Shown: positions 22,671 to 35,429, counted from the stretch's first letter. The stretch is DNA of 47,749 nt from Emmonsiellopsis sp. PD_33 (GCA_032988165.1 JANTQF010000271.1:1-47749); one strand, 5' to 3'. Notes: generated by a model not told the origin, from the letters alone. Numbers and translations: made by a program.

Positions 22671-23193
22671 AAGGAGTTAATGGCAGATATAACTGAGTAA
22701 TGGGTAGGCTAGATAATGATATGAAAATGAAATTATATCTGATAGAGAAGGAAACCTACAGATAATAAAAGAAAATAGAAAAGATTAAAGTTTATAGTTC
22801 TATTAGATAATATAACTTAAGATCTCTATTTTTAGAGGTGTATTTAGTATGCATTTAGCCCTATTTCTTTTTTTAGAGCTATTATATTCATACTTCTTTT
22901 CCAATTTTCCCACTTTTTCCTCTGAAAAAATCCAACCTGTAATATAGTCATCTACAGCCTTCACCATCTTAGAAAACACACTCTTTATGGAGCAAATAAG
23001 TGCTTAGCTTCAAGAGGCTGACATCTAAAATTATCATAGAACACCTCTGAAAACTATATTAATACTAATATAAATAATTCAACATTTGATTATGATATGG
23101 GATCTTGAGATTTTATGTTAAAGCCCATACCAGGTAATGTAGAGGTATATATTTATATTCTAATTTAATTATTTACTTGATCTTTTAACTTAG

Positions 23194-26100
23194 AAAATCA
23201 GGCAACAAATCAACCTGACCAGCTCACTGAAAATAATGATAATAGAGATGCTGTATACTCTAATAATAAGCTCTATAAATTAAATGAGGAAGTAAATATG
23301 ATATATTAGCTTCTAAATACTATTTAGATAGCTCATAAATTAGTTGATGATGAATATATTATAAATGATAATATTAATGATGATGTGAATCATTATACTG
23401 AGATTAAGAAGAATAAAATAGATAATATTAATATCACATCTGAATATCCTCTGGGAGCTTAAGAGGCTGAAAACTCTGAGGTCTAAGAGATTAATTCCTC
23501 TGATCTAATTATTTAAGATAATAATCTAATAACCTCATCACACATTAATGGTAAAGTTAATTGTATTTATATAATTAATAATCCTGCAGAGCTTCTTATT
23601 TATAAATAGAATAAAAATTGTATGAATCTTTTTATAATGACCTTCACTTTATGGATAGAGTTTATTGAGATATCTTAAGAGTTATACTAGTTATTATTGT
23701 AGATTCTCTAGACTCTAAAGGATATTACTCTGATCTATAATCTCTCTAATGAACTATTAAATCTAAAAAAGAAATGTAAAGTATAGTTTCTAATCCTTCT
23801 ATTATACTGCATGTAGATTCTGATTATCTCTCTAGATTAGATGCTAATATTCTCTCATACTGAAAAATACCTTACTAATTATATATTGATGTTCTTATAC
23901 TTTCAAAATATAGTCTTATTAATATTAAAGCTTATTAAGTCCCAGAGGTTTCAACAGCACATGCACATTAAAATGACAGAAGTTATCAACTCTCCTACAA
24001 AATTATAGCACTTATATAGCTGAGAAAGCTCAATTAAATATTACTCTGGAAAATTTGCCTTATATTCTTTCATCAGTGAACTGATTTTCCCCTCTAATTT
24101 CATATAGTATTAGTATGAAAACAATAAATATCTATGTAGACAACCAGACAAGATCAACTTCAACCATATAAGTAGAGTGTAATTTATTGGAAAGGATAGA
24201 TAGAAGATATTTTTATATTTTAATAAGATTGTTTTGCAGATTTAATCTATTATACAGTACTTAACTCTAAATGTAGAAGGATTTAATTTTCAGAGTCCTC
24301 ATTTACTCTTCTATTAATATGAGATAATTTTAATTGAAAGTAATATATTAAATATTATTTTAATAAACTCTATTCTATTTAGAGCTTACATCTTTATTGA
24401 TTATATCTTTAATGAAATTAATAATACCTTCCTGACTGAGAATTTTACTCCTAGTTTTTTCTTTCAGAGGGTTCTCCATTTGACTTTAGCTACTATTCAG
24501 CCATACTATAGATTAATATCAATATATAGAGAGCTAAAGATTACAATTTATAAGAGGAAGTTCTTAAAGAATATCTTTACTGAAGAGTAGAAAGTATTAT
24601 CTCTTTCTTATCAGCTTTTTATTGATAGATTTAACCTCTATTAGAATATATATTAGAGTTTAATGAGTATATACTGAATCTCAGCTCTGAGTACAGCTAA
24701 ATGTAAGAAGTGTAATAATCTATTCATAGTAACATTTAATCTATATGATATAAACTTCTCAGATATTATTAAAATTTTATCCCCTGAATTTCTACAGTTA
24801 GATGGTGAGGGCATCCTAATTAATATTAATAATGATACTATTTGAGTTGTTTCTTCCTACTTATTATTTATCAGTGACATGTCACAGTAGAATGAGAATA
24901 CCAGTATTAAAGATCTAAATGTAGAGTACTCATATTGGAGCTATCTGATTAGAGACTAAAAGAGATTAAATTTATCATTTAATATTATTTAAAATAGGTA
25001 CTATCATCATGACACTCAACAGATCTGACACCAGGCAGAGAGTACTCTGAACCTAATAAAGAGAAAGAAGCTGTAATAGAGGAATAAATTAGTAGATAAT
25101 AACTCTTATCTATTTAAAATATACTTAAGTTTAAATCTAGTTATATTCTTCCCATCTGATCTTACATATAGTAAGTATTTAGAGATTTCAAAAATAGCTC
25201 ATTCTGTGCTGATGGAATCAACATTAACTCCAGTTAAAAAGATTAAGTACCTCTGAATATTATAGATCTTCTTTTTTCCTTAAGAATGAGTATACCTATA
25301 GTTACCTCTTACCCATCTAGAGAAGTATTAACTGCAAGAGCATGCTCAGGCATCTATTCTAATACCACTTATATTACAATGTGGCCTTAAATGTTTATAA
25401 CTTAAAGATTAAATTTATAAAGTATTCCTACTAGCATTCTTAAAACTCAGCACCTCAGCAGTAAATTTAACTATTAATATATTTATAATAATTATAAGAA
25501 GTAATTTAATTTTACTATCATATAACCTGGCTGTTCATGACCCAAAAGAAATCTAATAAATTATTACTATTACTTATTAATACCTACAGTTCTTTCTAGA
25601 TGTAGTAGTAAATACAGTATAATAAGCTCAGACTCCTTCTCATGTAGGGTTAGTAAGTCAGAGCTAATAAGCATTTCTAGCACTAAATTAGATGTTGGTA
25701 TCAACCAGGCTAGATAGATATTCTATCTTTATTATAGTAAAAGGTCTGAAGCAAGACTTAGCTTTCTCTACAAAAAAAGATGCATTCTTCATCAGAATGA
25801 AAAACTAACTAAATATACATATCAGACTGCACTATATTAATGAAATCAGAGAATATAGAACTACTAACAACAGTAACATATTAATGAAGGAGGATAAATA
25901 TAGAGATTATAAACAATTAATTTACTGTACAAATCATTATAACATTGAAAAGATATTACTTTAATAGGAAAGTTTTCATTGGATAGTTTAGCTTGCTTTT
26001 TATAGTGCATTTAATGACTCTCAGTCAGAATTTAAGAAAAGATTAAGGAAAATCTATGAATATTATCCCACTCTTCTGATCAATCTGATTTAAGTTGATG

Positions 26101-26765
26101 ACTGTAAATCTAATGATATTCTTTCAACCAATAAATTATATATACTAGAGAATCTTTCAGATTATATCTGGAAATCCCTGCAGGTAAACCTTATATTTTT
26201 ACTGTCATTAAAGAATAGTATGAATATACTGGGAATTCTAATAAATTAAATATTAAACCTTCTAAATGACCACTCATTCCTTTAAAAATTAAGATAGACA
26301 TATAGTCTTAACTGGAATAAACCATCTATTCTGAAATCAGAGCTAAAGCCACTCTGATTTTACTAAAAAATTACTTTTATACCTAAGTATCATCTTTCAT
26401 TCTTATTAGGACACTGTTGATTATATGCTTATTTATTATACAGTAATGAAACCTATTAGATAACACTCATATAAGAAGATATTATTAAGTATAGAAATTC
26501 AAAAATTAATCAGATTCAAGCTATTTTTATTCATAACTTATATGAATATGATGATTGAGTCTTTTTTATAGTTATATTAGTAAGTCTAACTGGGTTCAAT
26601 GGGTTATTAGACCTACTAATTCTAAGTGATAATTCTGGGGATTACACAATAATTAATCTTTTTACTGTGTGGAAACCAAGTCTCTATATTATATCAGTTC
26701 AATATAAATTTAGAGGCAGGTTGCAATATAGCCTTGAAGACATCAAGCTTTTACATTATATATAA
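23194..26765 (+). pseudogene. Transposase-like relic of a DNA transposon, frame kept for over 2.5 kb
   Basis: A decayed large protein gene, probably starting after an intron (GTAATG donor at about 23,132, TTAG acceptor at 23,193). One frame runs from about 23,550 to 26,100 with dozens of TAG, TAA and TGA codons but no frameshift I could find. Readable blocks include LFIDRFNLY, LLFISDMS, HAQASILIPLILQCGLK, NIHIRLHYINEIREY, LMKEDKYRDYKQLIY and NHYNIEKILL. Their order and spacing match, from memory, a large transposase-like family common in ascomycete repeats (Tnp2/CACTA-like). That family name is uncertain. Terminal inverted repeats were not found by eye. Confidence 0.55.
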
Positions 26766-26977
26766 AATGTGTCATTTTTTTAGCTGCTTCTAAATCTTAA
26801 AATTCTCTTTAGCAGCAATTAATGAGTTAATTTATTACTCTATATATAATTATTTTCTTCTTTTATGCTAGTAGTAGCTGATTATCATCATTCAGACTGC
26901 ATCCTCTTTATAATAATCAATTATGATGTCTGATACTGGAAAATAATGCTACAAAGTAGAAAAATAATATACTTAGA

Positions 26978-27231
26978 TGTGAAGGGCTATGCTCTTATAC
27001 CCTATATTCATAGCTCACCTGAACTTTGCCCAATCTCTGACTGCCCAATCAGATGCCTCTAACTGGGTCTTTATATGAACATTTATCTACTCCAACCTTG
27101 CATAATTTCCTTCTATTTATATTGTATGATCTCATGATTTCTTTTCCTTTTTCCTTCCTTTCTCTAGCAATTACAATCTTGATTCTAGCATATAGCTTGT
27201 ATGATTCACTTATTGGAGTGCACCCATTACA
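26978..27231 (+). repeat. 5' LTR of gypsy element 1 (254 bp)
   Basis: Starts TGTGAAGGGCT and ends CCATTACA. It aligns end to end without gaps to 32293-32546. All differences seen are transitions. At 13 places it has CA where the other LTR has TG, or the reverse. Confidence 0.95.
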
Positions 27232-27645
27232 TTTTGTAATTACTCACTTGATCTCTTCTTAGAGATCCTCATTATATTTACCCTCCAAATATAATTCATA
27301 TGTATAGCAGATTCTTCCAAATGTGATCTACACATACAGTAAACTCTTCTAAAATCTGAAGTATAACTTGCTCAGCTCAGCTCTGCCAGACAATATGTCA
27401 GTGAAAGGCCCTAAAGCCCTGACAGTTTGTATTAATATCTCATAAGATTTTTCTCTGAACTTTCCAAATCCTCTGAACTTCCTGAATCCTCTGAACTCTT
27501 TAAATCCAAATAATCTTTTAAATTCATTATAAACATGGACCCTCCACATGAAGACAGCACCTCTTCTCAGAGCTCTGATGCTGAATTCTAAAACTTCATT
27601 TAATAGCTCATGAATAAGATCAATCTCATCACCAAATAAAATCAT

Positions 27646-28640
27646 ATGCCTGCACTAACTTTAGCTTCTGTCCTAACTCCTGCTCACCTGACTACTCCTT
27701 TTGAGGACTTCCCAAGACACCTGAAAGAAAGGCTTGCCACCCTTGAGAAATTTACAGGCAAATAAGTCTCCAAATACCCTGCCTGATGCCTCAATGTGGA
27801 GGCCAAAATTGCTTTAGATGGTCTTGCAATTAGATCTCCTGCTGATCAGGCCTGATACATCTATATCTAACTCTCTGGCATTATTATCACCCAATTCTAC
27901 CCTTAGATGAAGGCTAATGCTAAACTCATTTCTATAATCTTTAATGTCATTCTCAATTAGCTCAACATTCTTTTTTCTGACTCTTCAGTAGCCTAGAAGG
28001 CTCTGACCTGATTGCACAGTATTTATTAGAAAATTAATTTACTCTTCATCTTTCTTTCAAGATTTAATTAGAAGATCCTGGAAGCCAGCAGCCAGCTGTG
28101 AGATAACACTGTCAAGAAGGCTCTACTTAAGAAAGTCATTAAGTTTAAACTTCTGCAGCAGATCATCACCTCTATTAAATCCCCTATATACCTTAAATAT
28201 TATATAAAGCTCTGCAGTATAGAGAACAATCTGTCTAAGATTAAGACCATTTAGGATTAAATCCATAATGGTGCCCCTACTACCTTTAGGAAGGCCTTCC
28301 CCAAGACCTCTCTACTAAAGGATCTAAACACTATGAACTGAATGCCTACAGGGCCTGCTCACACAAATACATTCCACATCTCAAATATAACTACTACTAC
28401 TATTATTAACTACCACACCTGAGATGTCTGCATCAACTGCAACAAATCTGAGCACAGAGTTGCCAACTACTGTAGAACTCATATTCCCCTAAAACTGCTC
28501 ATACAGTCTGCAAATATATAAATCAAGCTCAAAGAGAAGGAAGACTTTAAAGACACTAAGTCAGACTTAGGAAAAGACTAGCTTCTGTGTGAAATTGCAA
28601 GTAGAAGCTCCCAGAGTTAGATAGGAAGACCTTTGAGAAG
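27646..28640 (+). pseudogene. Decayed gag of gypsy element 1
   Basis: Begins with an ATG at 27646 (MPALTLASVLTPAHLTTPFE) and runs in one frame with scattered TAG/TGA codons. A zinc knuckle is readable near 28,430-28,475 (CINCNKSEHRVANYC, spacing CX2CX4HX5C rather than the usual HX4C). Gag would form the nucleocapsid; this copy cannot be translated in full. Confidence 0.8.
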
Positions 28641-28649
28641 AAAATAACT

Positions 28650-31600
28650 ATTCTAGTAATTCTTATACTTACTATAGTTAATTATTCTTTTAATATGAAT
28701 GCTATGATAGACAGTAGTTATTATTACTATTTAATGATTCACTCTCACATGATTAATCATTATAACCTCCCACATATCCTGATCAACCCCTGAAAGATTG
28801 AAGGTATCAATGGTGATATAGGTAGCTTTATATGAAACATGGTGAAGCTTGATGTTAATATTAGTAGATTCCTCCAAGAAAATACCTATACATATAAGAT
28901 TGAGAATCTCCTGTATGACTTCATGTTAGGTCTATTATAGCTATCTAAATATTAAGCCCTCATTGATGCTTGCAACTGATGTGTTGTATTCCCTGGAGGC
29001 ATTCATGTCTCTAAAAAAGATGTTTATAAGACTACTGACCTTTACTAAATCTTTACTAATACCTATAACCTCCTTTGAAGCTGCAATTGAAAATTCAAGT
29101 TCTAACCTCCTGTTGAAATCTTTACTACCAGTATGACTGATATAGAGAAGGCTCTCTCATAATTCTCTAAGAAGCTGAAAACTAACCCTATGACAGTCCT
29201 TCCTTCATAATACCATAAATTCCTTAATGTTTTTGATTATAAGGCTACTGAGAAGCTTCTATCATTCCACAGTGTGCATGACCATCATATCAAACTTGAG
29301 AAGATAGATGGTAAAGATTCTCAGCTACCCTGAGGATCACTATACAACATGTTGTGTAATGAACTGCTTGTACTTCATAAGACCCTTAATGATCTTCTGG
29401 ATAAGAGTTTCATCTAAGTTAGTAATTCACCTGTGGGTGCACCCATACTCTTTGTGAAAAAGCTAGGTAAAGACCTTTAATTTTATGTCAACTATTAGGG
29501 TCTCAACTATCTCATCTGAAAAGATCATTACCCACTATCATTAATTAATGAGACTCTTAAATGGATTGGCCAAGTCAAGTAGTTCACAAAGCTAGATGTC
29601 ATTTCTGCATTCTATAAGATTCAAATTGTAGAAGAAGATGAATGGCTAACTATCTTTCACATAAGATATAGTCTATTTAAATGGATAGTTACCCTCTTTA
29701 GCCTCACAAATATCTTAAGTACCTTCCAGAAATACATCAACTGAGTCTTATAAGACTATTTAGATGATTTTACTTCTATCTATCTTGATGACATTCTCAT
29801 TTTCACTAATAAATCTCACAAGCAGCATTAAGAGCACATCTAAAAAGTTCTCATCTATCTCTATAAATATAATCTTCCAATCAACATCAATAAATTTACC
29901 TTCAAAGTTTAAGAGATGACCTACCTCAGCTTCATCATAGAGGCAGGAAAGGGAGTTCATATGGACCCCAAGAAGATCATTACTATCCTCAAATGGAAGG
30001 CCTCTATAACTATAAAAGGTATGTAAGGCTTCCTAGAATTCATAAATTTCTACTAATACTTTATTCAAGATTTTTCTAACATCATTCAATTACTAATCAA
30101 CCTCACACACAAAGACCAGCAGTTTCAATGGTCTAAAGAAATAGATAAGGTATTTACACACCTTAAGTAGATGTTCATCTTCACCTCAATGCTCATTACA
30201 TTTAACTCTGACTATCTAATAGTGATTGAAACAGACTCTTCTAGTTACATCACAAATAGTGCTCTCATGCAATGAGATAATAAAGGTGTCCTGCAACTCT
30301 ACACATTTATGTTCAAGAAGCTCAGCCCTGTCAAAACTAACTATAAGATCTATGACAAGAAACTCCTCACCATCATTTAATATTTAAAGGAATGGGACTT
30401 CAAACTCTGCAGCATGAAAGACTTTAAAATCATTATAGATTATAAGAACCTCTAATATTTCATAATAACCTATAAACTCTCTGAATGCTAGATGTACTGG
30501 GCTAAATTCCTCAGCCACTTCCATTTTATAATTTATTACTACTCTGACATAGAGAACTTCATAGCCAATACTTTCTTCCAATATGAATAGAATATGCCTT
30601 CTGAAGACTCCAATGCTTACTAGGTAAATCACAAATAGAGACTACTAGATCTATAGATTCTCAAAGAATTCAAAGTAATGCTACATGGAGTAATATATGC
30701 CTTACTCATCATTCTGCCAATCATGACTATCTCATCCTCACTCCAGAGACTCTAGGATACTACTGCTGCCTTCAATGAACATCTTCAGATGATGACCTAG
30801 ATCATTCAAGATAAAGCTTATCATTTTCTGTCTGAACTTCAAGCTCATATTGATATCACTAAATGCTCTGTAGACTCTGACTCTCAATTATACTTCCAGA
30901 GGAGGCAGTGGGTTCCTGATTCAGAACCATTACACATCTAAATCATATAAGAAACTCATAATTCTCTGATGATCAGCCATCCAGACTGCAAAGCACTCTA
31001 CCAAATTTTATCCTAAGATTTTTACTGGCCTGATATGTCTCAGAGCATCTAACAGTTTACTCAGAACTGCAACATCTACCAATCTGTTATTATCTGATAG
31101 GATCACTGTTAAGGTCTGCTTAAATTCCTCCCAATCTCTAAACATGTCTGGTGTGATGTTACCATCAATTTCACAGTAAACCTCCTTATAAGTGATAACT
31201 ACAAGAATATTCTTATCATTATTAATCATCTCAGTAAAGGTATTATCCTCAAACTCTGTGTGAAGATGAATGTGCCTATAATAGTTAAAGCTTTTCTTTA
31301 AAGTCTATTTTATCATCAGCATGATCTATTCTATACAATTATCTCAGATTATGAAACTCAGTTCATTAGAGTTGTTTGAATCTAAATCTGCTAGCTCCTC
31401 AAGATCTTCCAACATCTCTTAACTATCTATTACTCCAAAACTAACAGTAGCACTGAACATATGATCCAGACAACTAAGAACTACCTCTAAAAGTTCTATT
31501 TATATGCTCAGGATGACTGAAATGAACTCCTCCTGCATGCTAAACTTATAATTAATGACTATAATACTATCAGCACTGGTGTCAGCCTGTTTTTCCTCTC

Positions 31601-32280
31601 ATACAGTTATAACCTTAAAGTCCTTAATCTCACTGAATCACCTGAATCTTCTGCTTCATCTTACAGTCCAATCCAAATTGTGAACATCATTGTCTTAAAA
31701 CTTCAGCAAGCCTGTGAGTGGGCTGAATCCTCCATGATTAGTACTCAGTAGGATTAATAGGACTACATAAATACCTACTAAAATCCCACTAAACACTACA
31801 AGGTAGGTAATAAGGTCTGGCTAGACCTCTAAAACATCACAATTAATTATCCATCTTGCACACTTAACTATCAATATGCCAAGTACACCATCATTGAAGT
31901 TCTGAGAAGTCATAACTATTACCTTGACATGTCACCCAGAATTCACAACATATTTCACATAAATCTACTCTACAAGGCCTCTATCAACCCATTCCTCTTG
32001 CAAGAGATCACTGACTGGCATCTGCCTGGCATCATTGAGGAAGATAATGAGGTAGAATACAAGATTGAAGCCATCTTCAACTATCACTACCACAGATGAG
32101 AATTCTAGTACCTGGTGAAGTGACTCAGATATGAGGCCTCTTCATGGGAATCAACCTCTACCCTATAGGACACTACTGTGCTTGCCTGTTACAAAGAACT
32201 ATACCCATCTGATGAGACTCCACCCACACTATGCTGTGCCTGATTCTCTAAAATCTCCTACCTGCCCTCTAAAACTGAAT
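28650..32280 (+). pseudogene. Decayed pol of gypsy element 1 (protease, RT, RNase H, integrase, chromodomain)
   Basis: Readable landmarks in order: a protease-like MIDSS near 28,695 (usual DSG altered); reverse transcriptase from about 29,400 with SNSPVGAPILFVKK, FTKLDVISAF and the catalytic YLDDILIF near 29,782; RNase H with TDSS near 30,232; integrase from about 30,900 with HPDCKALY and YWPDM; GNKVWLDL near 31,810; and a C-terminal chromodomain (VEYKIEAIFNYHYHR to SSWES, about 32,050-32,160). Stops replace Trp, Gln and Arg codons throughout. Chromodomains of such integrases direct insertion into heterochromatin in related elements. Confidence 0.9.
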
Positions 32281-32292
32281 AGGGGGGGATAA

Positions 32293-32546
32293 TATGAAAG
32301 GCTACACTCTTATACCCTATATTTATAGCTTGTCTGAACTTTGCCTAATCTCTAACTGTCCAATTAGATGCCTCCAACCAGGCCTTCATATGAATGTTTA
32401 TCCACTCTGACTTCATATAATTCCCTTCTATTTATATCACATGATCTTGTGATTCCTTTTCCTTTTTTCTTCCTTTCTCTAGTGATTACAATCTTGATTC
32501 TAGTGTATAGCTTGCATGATCTGCTTATTAGAGCACACTTGTTACA
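32293..32546 (+). repeat. 3' LTR of gypsy element 1 (254 bp)
   Basis: Starts TATGAAAGGCTACACTC (ancestral TG start mutated to TA) and ends TTGTTACA, directly after the polypurine tract and directly before the TTAGA target duplication. Same length as the 5' LTR. Confidence 0.95.
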
Positions 32547-32734
32547 TTAGAAGCAGGAAACTCCCACATCAATACCTACTTAGTATGATAGCTTATTTAG
32601 TGCATCTTACAGGCAAGGTTTACTAATAAACTCTTCTATGTAATCTCATGTAACAAGCTCAGGGCAGGCTCTAATGTCTCCCACAATGAGTAGCATTCAG
32701 AGCTAAATGCAGGGCAACATCTTTACTCATAATT

Positions 32735-32872
32735 TAGCACTTAACCCTGTAAATATCTCAAAGATCACTGATATATATTATAATATTAATTTACCAAATG
32801 ATCTAGCACTCAACCCAGTAAATATCTCAAAGATGATTAATATGTGCTATAATATTGATCTACCAAGTAATA
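32735..32872. repeat. Tandem duplication, period 69 bp, two copies
   Basis: Unit TAGCACTTAACCCTGTAAAT at 32735 recurs at 32804 as TAGCACTCAACCCAGTAAAT and continues in register through ATCTCAAAGAT and TATAATATT. Differences are transitions. Confidence 0.85.
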
Positions 32873-33049
32873 CCTATAGGCTTAATGGAGAGGCCTATAT
32901 TAGGTTCAATTTCTGAAAGATATCTCTATGATAATGAGTATGGGCTAATATACCTGATTCTATAAGATGAAATTGAATATTCAGGAAATAAAAGTACATC
33001 ATGAAGATATATTGATATATAAAAGAGGTATATTTTACTACTAGATAAG

Positions 33050-33338
33050 TTAATATTTCCCATTCACCTACATTGCATCCTAATTACCAAGGATATTTCC
33101 TCTATATAATGATTATTGGAGTTAATATTTCCCATTCACCTGCATTGTATCTTAATCACTAAGGGTATTTTCTCTATATAATAACTGTCAGAGCTAATGT
33201 TTTCTATTCACCCACATTGCATTCAAATCATCAAGGATATTCCCCTCTATATAATGACTATTAGAGCTAATATTTCTTATTTACTTATATTACATCTAAA
33301 ATCTGAGTCATCAAAAGTATTCTCTATCTAGTCTTCTT
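33050..33338. repeat. Tandem repeat, period 72-73 bp, about four copies
   Basis: Units begin TTAATATTTCCCATTCACC at 33050 and 33122, CTAATGTTTTCTATTCACC at 33194 and CTAATATTTCTTATTTAC at 33267. Each contains CTCTATATAAT near its end. The last unit is shorter and more divergent. Confidence 0.9.
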
Positions 33339-33463
33339 TTCTCTACCTATATCTATTCTATATCTATACTAATATCATCAATTTATTTTCTTTCTCTTTT
33401 AGCAAACTGCTTGTAAGTTGTTGTATCCACTAAAAATGGATGCCTATACAGGCTTACTGTAAC

Positions 33464-33555
33464 CTAGGCTACTACTTATTATTAATCTGGGCCACTACCT
33501 ATTATTAATCTGAGCTACTATTTATTGTCAACCTGGGCTACCACCCATCATCAAA
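33464..33555. repeat. Minisatellite, 23 bp x 4
   Basis: Four contiguous 23-bp units start CTAGGCTACTAC (33464), CTGGGCCACTAC (33487), CTGAGCTACTAT (33510) and CTGGGCTACCAC (33533). All variation is C/T or A/G. Confidence 0.9.
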
Positions 33556-34934
33556 ACTAGTAGTTAAGGGATGTGGAGAACCTGAAGATGAAGTCAAAAG
33601 CTACACTAGTTATAATTAGTGTTATTAGAAGTATAGGAATTAGTAAATTATCATTAATAAATGCAGTTCTTAATAAAGAATGCCTTGTTCTGACTAATAG
33701 TATGCATATCTACACTATTATCATTATTAAGATCTCATTTAATTATAAACCTTAGAAGTACAGAGCAGCAATTAAGTTCATTTCTCCTATAAAGTGAGAA
33801 AAAGAACTTAAACTTATTTTTAATGAGATTCAGACTCATTATAATGAAGGATAATATCAGAATGATTCCAACATTGCAATTATCATTATAAGAATAAAGA
33901 TAGTATATTCTGATGTGAAAGATATTATAGTATTATTCATTAAAGAACTAATAAAATAAGATAGTATCTATAATATTCTAGAAAAAACAATTAAATTCAC
34001 TATAAATAACTTAGCTCAACTTCATACTCAACTTCAGCTATATTTAGATTGAGAAATATGGAGAATAATATCTATAGCATTCTAGTTCATTTTGATGAGT
34101 ATCTTCCTCTATATTATGATTGTCAGAGCTGACATTTCAATGTATAAAAAGGCAATTAGGTGTATTTATCCAGTATAGTGAGAATTTACTTGAATGCCCA
34201 ATTAACAGGAAGCATGCTACAGAGATTTATTAGTATATAAAAGAGGTATATTTCACTACTGAGAAATCTGAGAGCTACTAGAGAAATGAACCTAATTGTT
34301 ACTCTATACTTCTTAGATTTATAGTTAAATGATATCTTAGTAATAATAGCAGTGCAGATACACACCTAAATTATTATTATTATTAAGATATTATTTAATT
34401 ATGAACTTAAAAAGTATAGAGCTGCAATTAGATTCATTTCTTTAGTAGAATGAGAAAGAAAACACTTATTTTTAGTGAGTATCTCCTCATATATTATACT
34501 TATTAGAGCTGATATTTTCTTTTCAAGGTTCTTTACTTCCTTAATACTACTAGATATAAGATTATTACCTAAGTAAACATCATCTTAATCCTTAAACTCT
34601 CAAATAATAACATCACCTCAATCCTCAAATCTCTAAATGATAACATCATCTTGATTCTCACCCTTCAAATTAATTATCAGAGCTGATTTTTCTTTACTTG
34701 TAGCAACTTTACCCTATTAATAGTAGTAATAATAGTAGCTATGAATCAATTTAATGGATATACTACTAGATGTGAAATTAATGATGAATGCCTCTAAAAG
34801 AATGTATATTTAAACTGAGAATTACTTTATAACTAGATTATAATCAAATAGTGATCTAATCATACTCTAATCATATTATAATCATGTTTAAACCATGCTC
34901 TGATGCTCTGACTGTATTACTATAGTATTTATAT

Positions 34935-35085
34935 TGTAACAAGAATGCTGTGCATTATTAAGATTATAGTAAAAGACTTGATTCTTCTAGGATCATAGGA
35001 GATCTGTGGCTATCTTATGTCAGTCAGTCCACTTACTAACTAGCTATGGTGGGGAAGAAGGAAATGCAGCTATATGCATGTAGCA
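34935..35085 (-). repeat. 3' LTR of gypsy element 2 (151 bp)
   Basis: On the plus strand it reads TGTAACAAGAATGCTG to CATGTAGCA. It aligns without gaps to 44147-44297, and only transitions were seen. A longer LTR was considered but the homology ends here on both sides. Confidence 0.85.
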
Positions 35086-35156
35086 GAGCATCAGGGTACA
35101 GAAAAATGTCAGTATCCTCACTGACAAACTAAACAAACTAACTAACTTTGCCATGA

Positions 35157-35310
35157 GAGGTGGCATCTCCACATGTAGAGGTAAAATAAGTAAAATAAAT
35201 AAAACCACTTCACCAAATAGTAGCATCTCCACAGGTCAGAGGCAGGCAAATAAAACCAACTTTGCTAATTGGTAGCATCTCCACAGGTTGGAGGCAGGCA
35301 GAGGAATGCA
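35157..35310. repeat. Imperfect tandem repeat near the LTR of element 2
   Basis: The phrase GCATCTCCACA occurs at 35163, 35223 and 35275, each followed by a G/A-rich stretch (for example GGAGGCAGGCAGAG) and AATAAAACC-like sequence between copies. Spacing is 60 and 52 bp. It lies just inside the 3' LTR. Confidence 0.75.
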
Positions 35311-35429
35311 TTTAACTAAGGTGAAAAACAAGAATGTTTGGGTCAGGGCACCTACAACATGTTGAACATGAGGCTTCCAGAAGGAGAAGTTAAGCATCCA
35401 AAAGACTGAGAGGTCATGAAGGTGTTCAT

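Larger units (their letters stand above)
26973..32551 (+). mobile_element. Complete but decayed Ty3/gypsy chromovirus element 1, with TTAGA target duplication
   Basis: A full-length LTR retrotransposon of 5,569 bp (26978-32546), flanked by the 5-bp duplication TTAGA (26973-26977 and 32547-32551). Both LTRs are 254 bp. The interior keeps the order Gag, protease, reverse transcriptase, RNase H, integrase, chromodomain, which places it in the chromovirus branch of Ty3/gypsy. A polypurine tract (AGGGGGGGATAA, 32281-32292) directly precedes the 3' LTR. Every domain carries in-frame stops, so the copy is dead. Confidence 0.95.
32552..34929. other. Repeat-rich CpG-free spacer between the two gypsy elements
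   Basis: No coding relic recognised. The region holds three tandem arrays (listed separately) and a longer dispersed duplication: the stretch near 33,766-33,830 (GCAATTAAGTTCATTTC...) recurs near 34,424-34,490 in the same orientation. The phrase about Leu/Ser-coding short frames is not supported by any family motif. Confidence 0.5.

Noticed and set aside
33050..33555. CRISPR-like regular repeats
   Set aside because: Units are contiguous tandem repeats without unique spacers, in a eukaryotic genome.
34935..35359. A longer (about 425 bp) LTR for gypsy element 2
   Set aside because: Homology with the right-hand copy stops at 151 bp, exactly where TATAT flanks the right copy.
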